Of a stretch of DNA of 23,771 nucleotides, positions 22,536-23,771 are shown in pieces. Every line of letters begins with the position of its first letter. Positions within the stretch are counted from its first letter, which is position 1. Origin of the DNA: Anaerolineae bacterium (GTDB lineage: Bacteria > Chloroflexota > Anaerolineae > DUEN01). The stretch is taken from contig JAGHDS010000190.1 of the NCBI GenBank assembly GCA_021159845.1, positions 1 to 23,771 on the forward strand. Reading direction: 5' to 3'. Both the position numbers and the translations under genes were made by a program. Under the pieces are notes generated by a model that was not told the origin of the DNA, searched no databases, and saw only the letters and a list, made by a program, of their open reading frames with translations.

Positions 22536-23594
22536 TCACCCGGACAGACCCAACAGGCGATAGGCGTTCGCGTGATAGATCTTACGCAGTGCCTCATCCG
22601 GGAGGTGAACGCCGTAAATCCGCCACCGTCCTTGGCGAGGGACCTCCTCGATCCCGTAGGCGAAGTACTCGTCATCCGTCTCTAAGAAGCGATAGTAAAT
22701 GCGATACAGCGCCGGGTTCACCGGTTGGTCAATCCCGAACAGCACCCGGTCCTGATACTCGATCAGGAAGCGACGGGCTGTGTATGGCTGGCGGCCCAGC
22801 TCGGCGATCCGCTCCGCGATGTCCACGTAGAAGTTCGGGCACTCATCCATCAAGTTCGCCACCCAGGCCAGGTTTTCGGCATAAGCCCCTACATGGGCGC
22901 CGATGAAAGTCGTCTCCGGATGTCGGCGCACAAGGTTGGCGAATTGGCCGATGACCGTCTCAAACGAGGGGAACTCCGGCCCGTAGAAGTGCCAGTCGGG
23001 ATGGGCGTAGAGCTCCTCCCAACGCTCGTTGAAGCGATCCAGCGGATCGAAGAAGGCGACGGGATCCGCGATGTGGATGAGGACGGGGAATCCCAGCTCG
23101 CCCGCCGCCTCCCATAACGGATCCAACCGCTCGTCATCCACGGGGACCATGCGTCCCTCGCTATCCCGGATGCCCAGCCCCAGATCCTTCCACACTTTCA
23201 GGCCGCGAGCGCCCATGGCCGCGCTGTGGCGCAGGCTCTCCACGGCGTATCGCGGGAAATCTGGGTCCTCGGCCCAGCGCCCCCAGTTCAGTCGGGCGAA
23301 GACGACGAAACGGTCGGGATGAGGCCGCTGGAAGTGCTCGATGTGCTCGGCCAGGGTATCATCCCAGCCGCCGTCCAGGTCCACGATCATCTGCACGCCC
23401 ACCTCGTCCATCAGTGCCAGCAGCTCCTCCACCGGCCGCTTCACCCAGTTGCCAAAGACCGGCCCCAGATGGTTGTGGACATCCACGACGGGGAAGCGCG
23501 GCCGCTCGATCCGCGTCTCCTTGACAACCAAGCGCGGCCGCGGCATGTACTCCCGCAATAACAGCTCATCAGCCGGGATATCTCTCATCTTCAT
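22536..23594 (-). CDS. Amidohydrolase family 2 (TIM-barrel metal-dependent hydrolase)
   Basis: The protein has 352 residues. The metal-site motif DVHNHLG (38-44) opens the barrel. Further expected ligands are His in FPVLIHIADP near 175, His in TFIGAHVGAYAEN near 234 and the aspartate of LFGIDQPVN near 288. The family (PF04909) includes decarboxylases and lactone or amide hydrolases, so the reaction is not set by sequence. No signal peptide is seen, so it is cytoplasmic. The ATG at 23594 has GGAG eleven bases upstream; a second ATG two codons later is possible. The SIS gene begins 64 bases downstream in the same direction. Its place at the head of the sugar-transport cluster suggests a step in sugar or sugar-acid breakdown, an inference. 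Confidence 0.88.
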   Translation of the reverse strand: MKMRDIPADELLLREYMPRPRLVVKETRIERPRFPVVDVHNHLGPVFGNWVKRPVEELLALMDEVGVQMIVDLDGGWDDTLAEHIEHFQRPHPDRFVVFARLNWGRWAEDPDFPRYAVESLRHSAAMGARGLKVWKDLGLGIRDSEGRMVPVDDERLDPLWEAAGELGFPVLIHIADPVAFFDPLDRFNERWEELYAHPDWHFYGPEFPSFETVIGQFANLVRRHPETTFIGAHVGAYAENLAWVANLMDECPNFYVDIAERIAELGRQPYTARRFLIEYQDRVLFGIDQPVNPALYRIYYRFLETDDEYFAYGIEEVPRQGRWRIYGVHLPDEALRKIYHANAYRLLGLSG

Positions 23595-23627
23595 CGTGGC
23601 GGAATCTCCAACTTCCTTCTTTCACGT

Positions 23628-23697
23628 CACCGCGGAGACGCTGAGGGCGCAGAGATCTTCTCTTTTCCCTCTCCGCGTGCTCTGCGTCTCAGCGGTG
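23628..23697. repeat. Imperfect inverted repeat of about 30-base arms upstream of the amidohydrolase gene
   Basis: The left arm begins CACCGCGGAGACGCTGAGGG (from 23628) and the right arm ends CTGCGTCTCAGCGGTG (to 23697). The arms pair over about 28 bases with a handful of mismatches. CACCGCGGAGACGC...GCAGAGA elements of this kind are common dispersed palindromes in Chloroflexi and other environmental genomes. It may also end transcription of a gene further right. Confidence 0.6.
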
Positions 23698-23707
23698 CAA
23701 TATATAA

Positions 23708-23771
23708 TCACTCTGACGAGGACAGCCTCGCCGTGTATTTCAGCGCCATCGCCAGGCTACCTGGATCCGCA
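23708..23771 (-). CDS. Possible 3' end of a minus-strand gene entering from the right
   Basis: From the right edge, one minus frame reads ADPGSLAMALKYTARLSSSE and then TGA at 23710-23708. Its composition looks protein-like and there is no stop in the 20 codons available, but such a short fragment can occur by chance. No family can be named. Confidence 0.3.
   Translation of the reverse strand, partial: ADPGSLAMALKYTARLSSSE

Overview
The window looks like chromosomal DNA from a member of the Chloroflexi (Chloroflexota), possibly from an Anaerolineae/Ardenticatenia-like or thermophilic lineage. The assignment is inference. It rests on moderately high GC, Pro/Thr-rich surface linkers ending in TPTPTP tails, Tat-secreted CUT1 sugar-binding lipoproteins, a two-subunit 2-oxoacid:ferredoxin oxidoreductase, a minimal SufC/SufB pair, and GC-rich palindromic intergenic repeats. 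No rRNA, tRNA, CRISPR array, prophage or transposase gene was recognised.

Region 1 (1-3006, minus strand) is the most unusual part. A sigma70-like promoter leads into a cobalamin (B12) riboswitch whose expression platform is an intrinsic terminator. Three secreted proteins follow: an alpha/alpha-toroid protein with prenyltransferase/squalene-oxidase-like repeats, and two DUF4430 proteins. A toroid plus a DUF4430-like beta domain is the architecture of the animal B12 carriers intrinsic factor and transcobalamin. Here the two halves are separate polypeptides under B12 control, which suggests an extracellular corrinoid-capture system. One DUF4430 protein ends in a PEP-CTERM-like sorting signal. 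The other has Pro/Thr linkers and an Ig-like domain and runs off the left edge.

Region 2 (3549-9406) holds a plus-strand MrfA/YprA-type DNA-repair helicase with an HNH nuclease domain nested inside its C-terminal zinc-binding region. It converges on a minus-strand GH38 alpha-mannosidase with its own promoter.

Region 3 (9619-12638, minus strand) is a KorAB-type 2-oxoacid:ferredoxin oxidoreductase operon ending at a strong terminator.

Region 4 (13280-16983, plus strand) has a leaderless-looking two-gene unit, consisting of a stand-alone I9 propeptide protein and a subtilase with no visible signal peptide. It is followed by a SufC/SufB-like pair of the minimal (SMS) type behind an inverted-repeat operator and a structured leader, and then a bidirectional terminator.

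Region 5 (17004-23594, minus strand) is a co-directional run: amidohydrolase, GlmS/AgaS-like SIS isomerase broken by a one-base frameshift, AAC(3)-family N-acetyltransferase, sugar-binding lipoprotein and two CUT1 permeases. The combination fits uptake and processing of an amino sugar or its derivative. The right edge holds a palindromic repeat and possibly the last 20 codons of another minus-strand gene.
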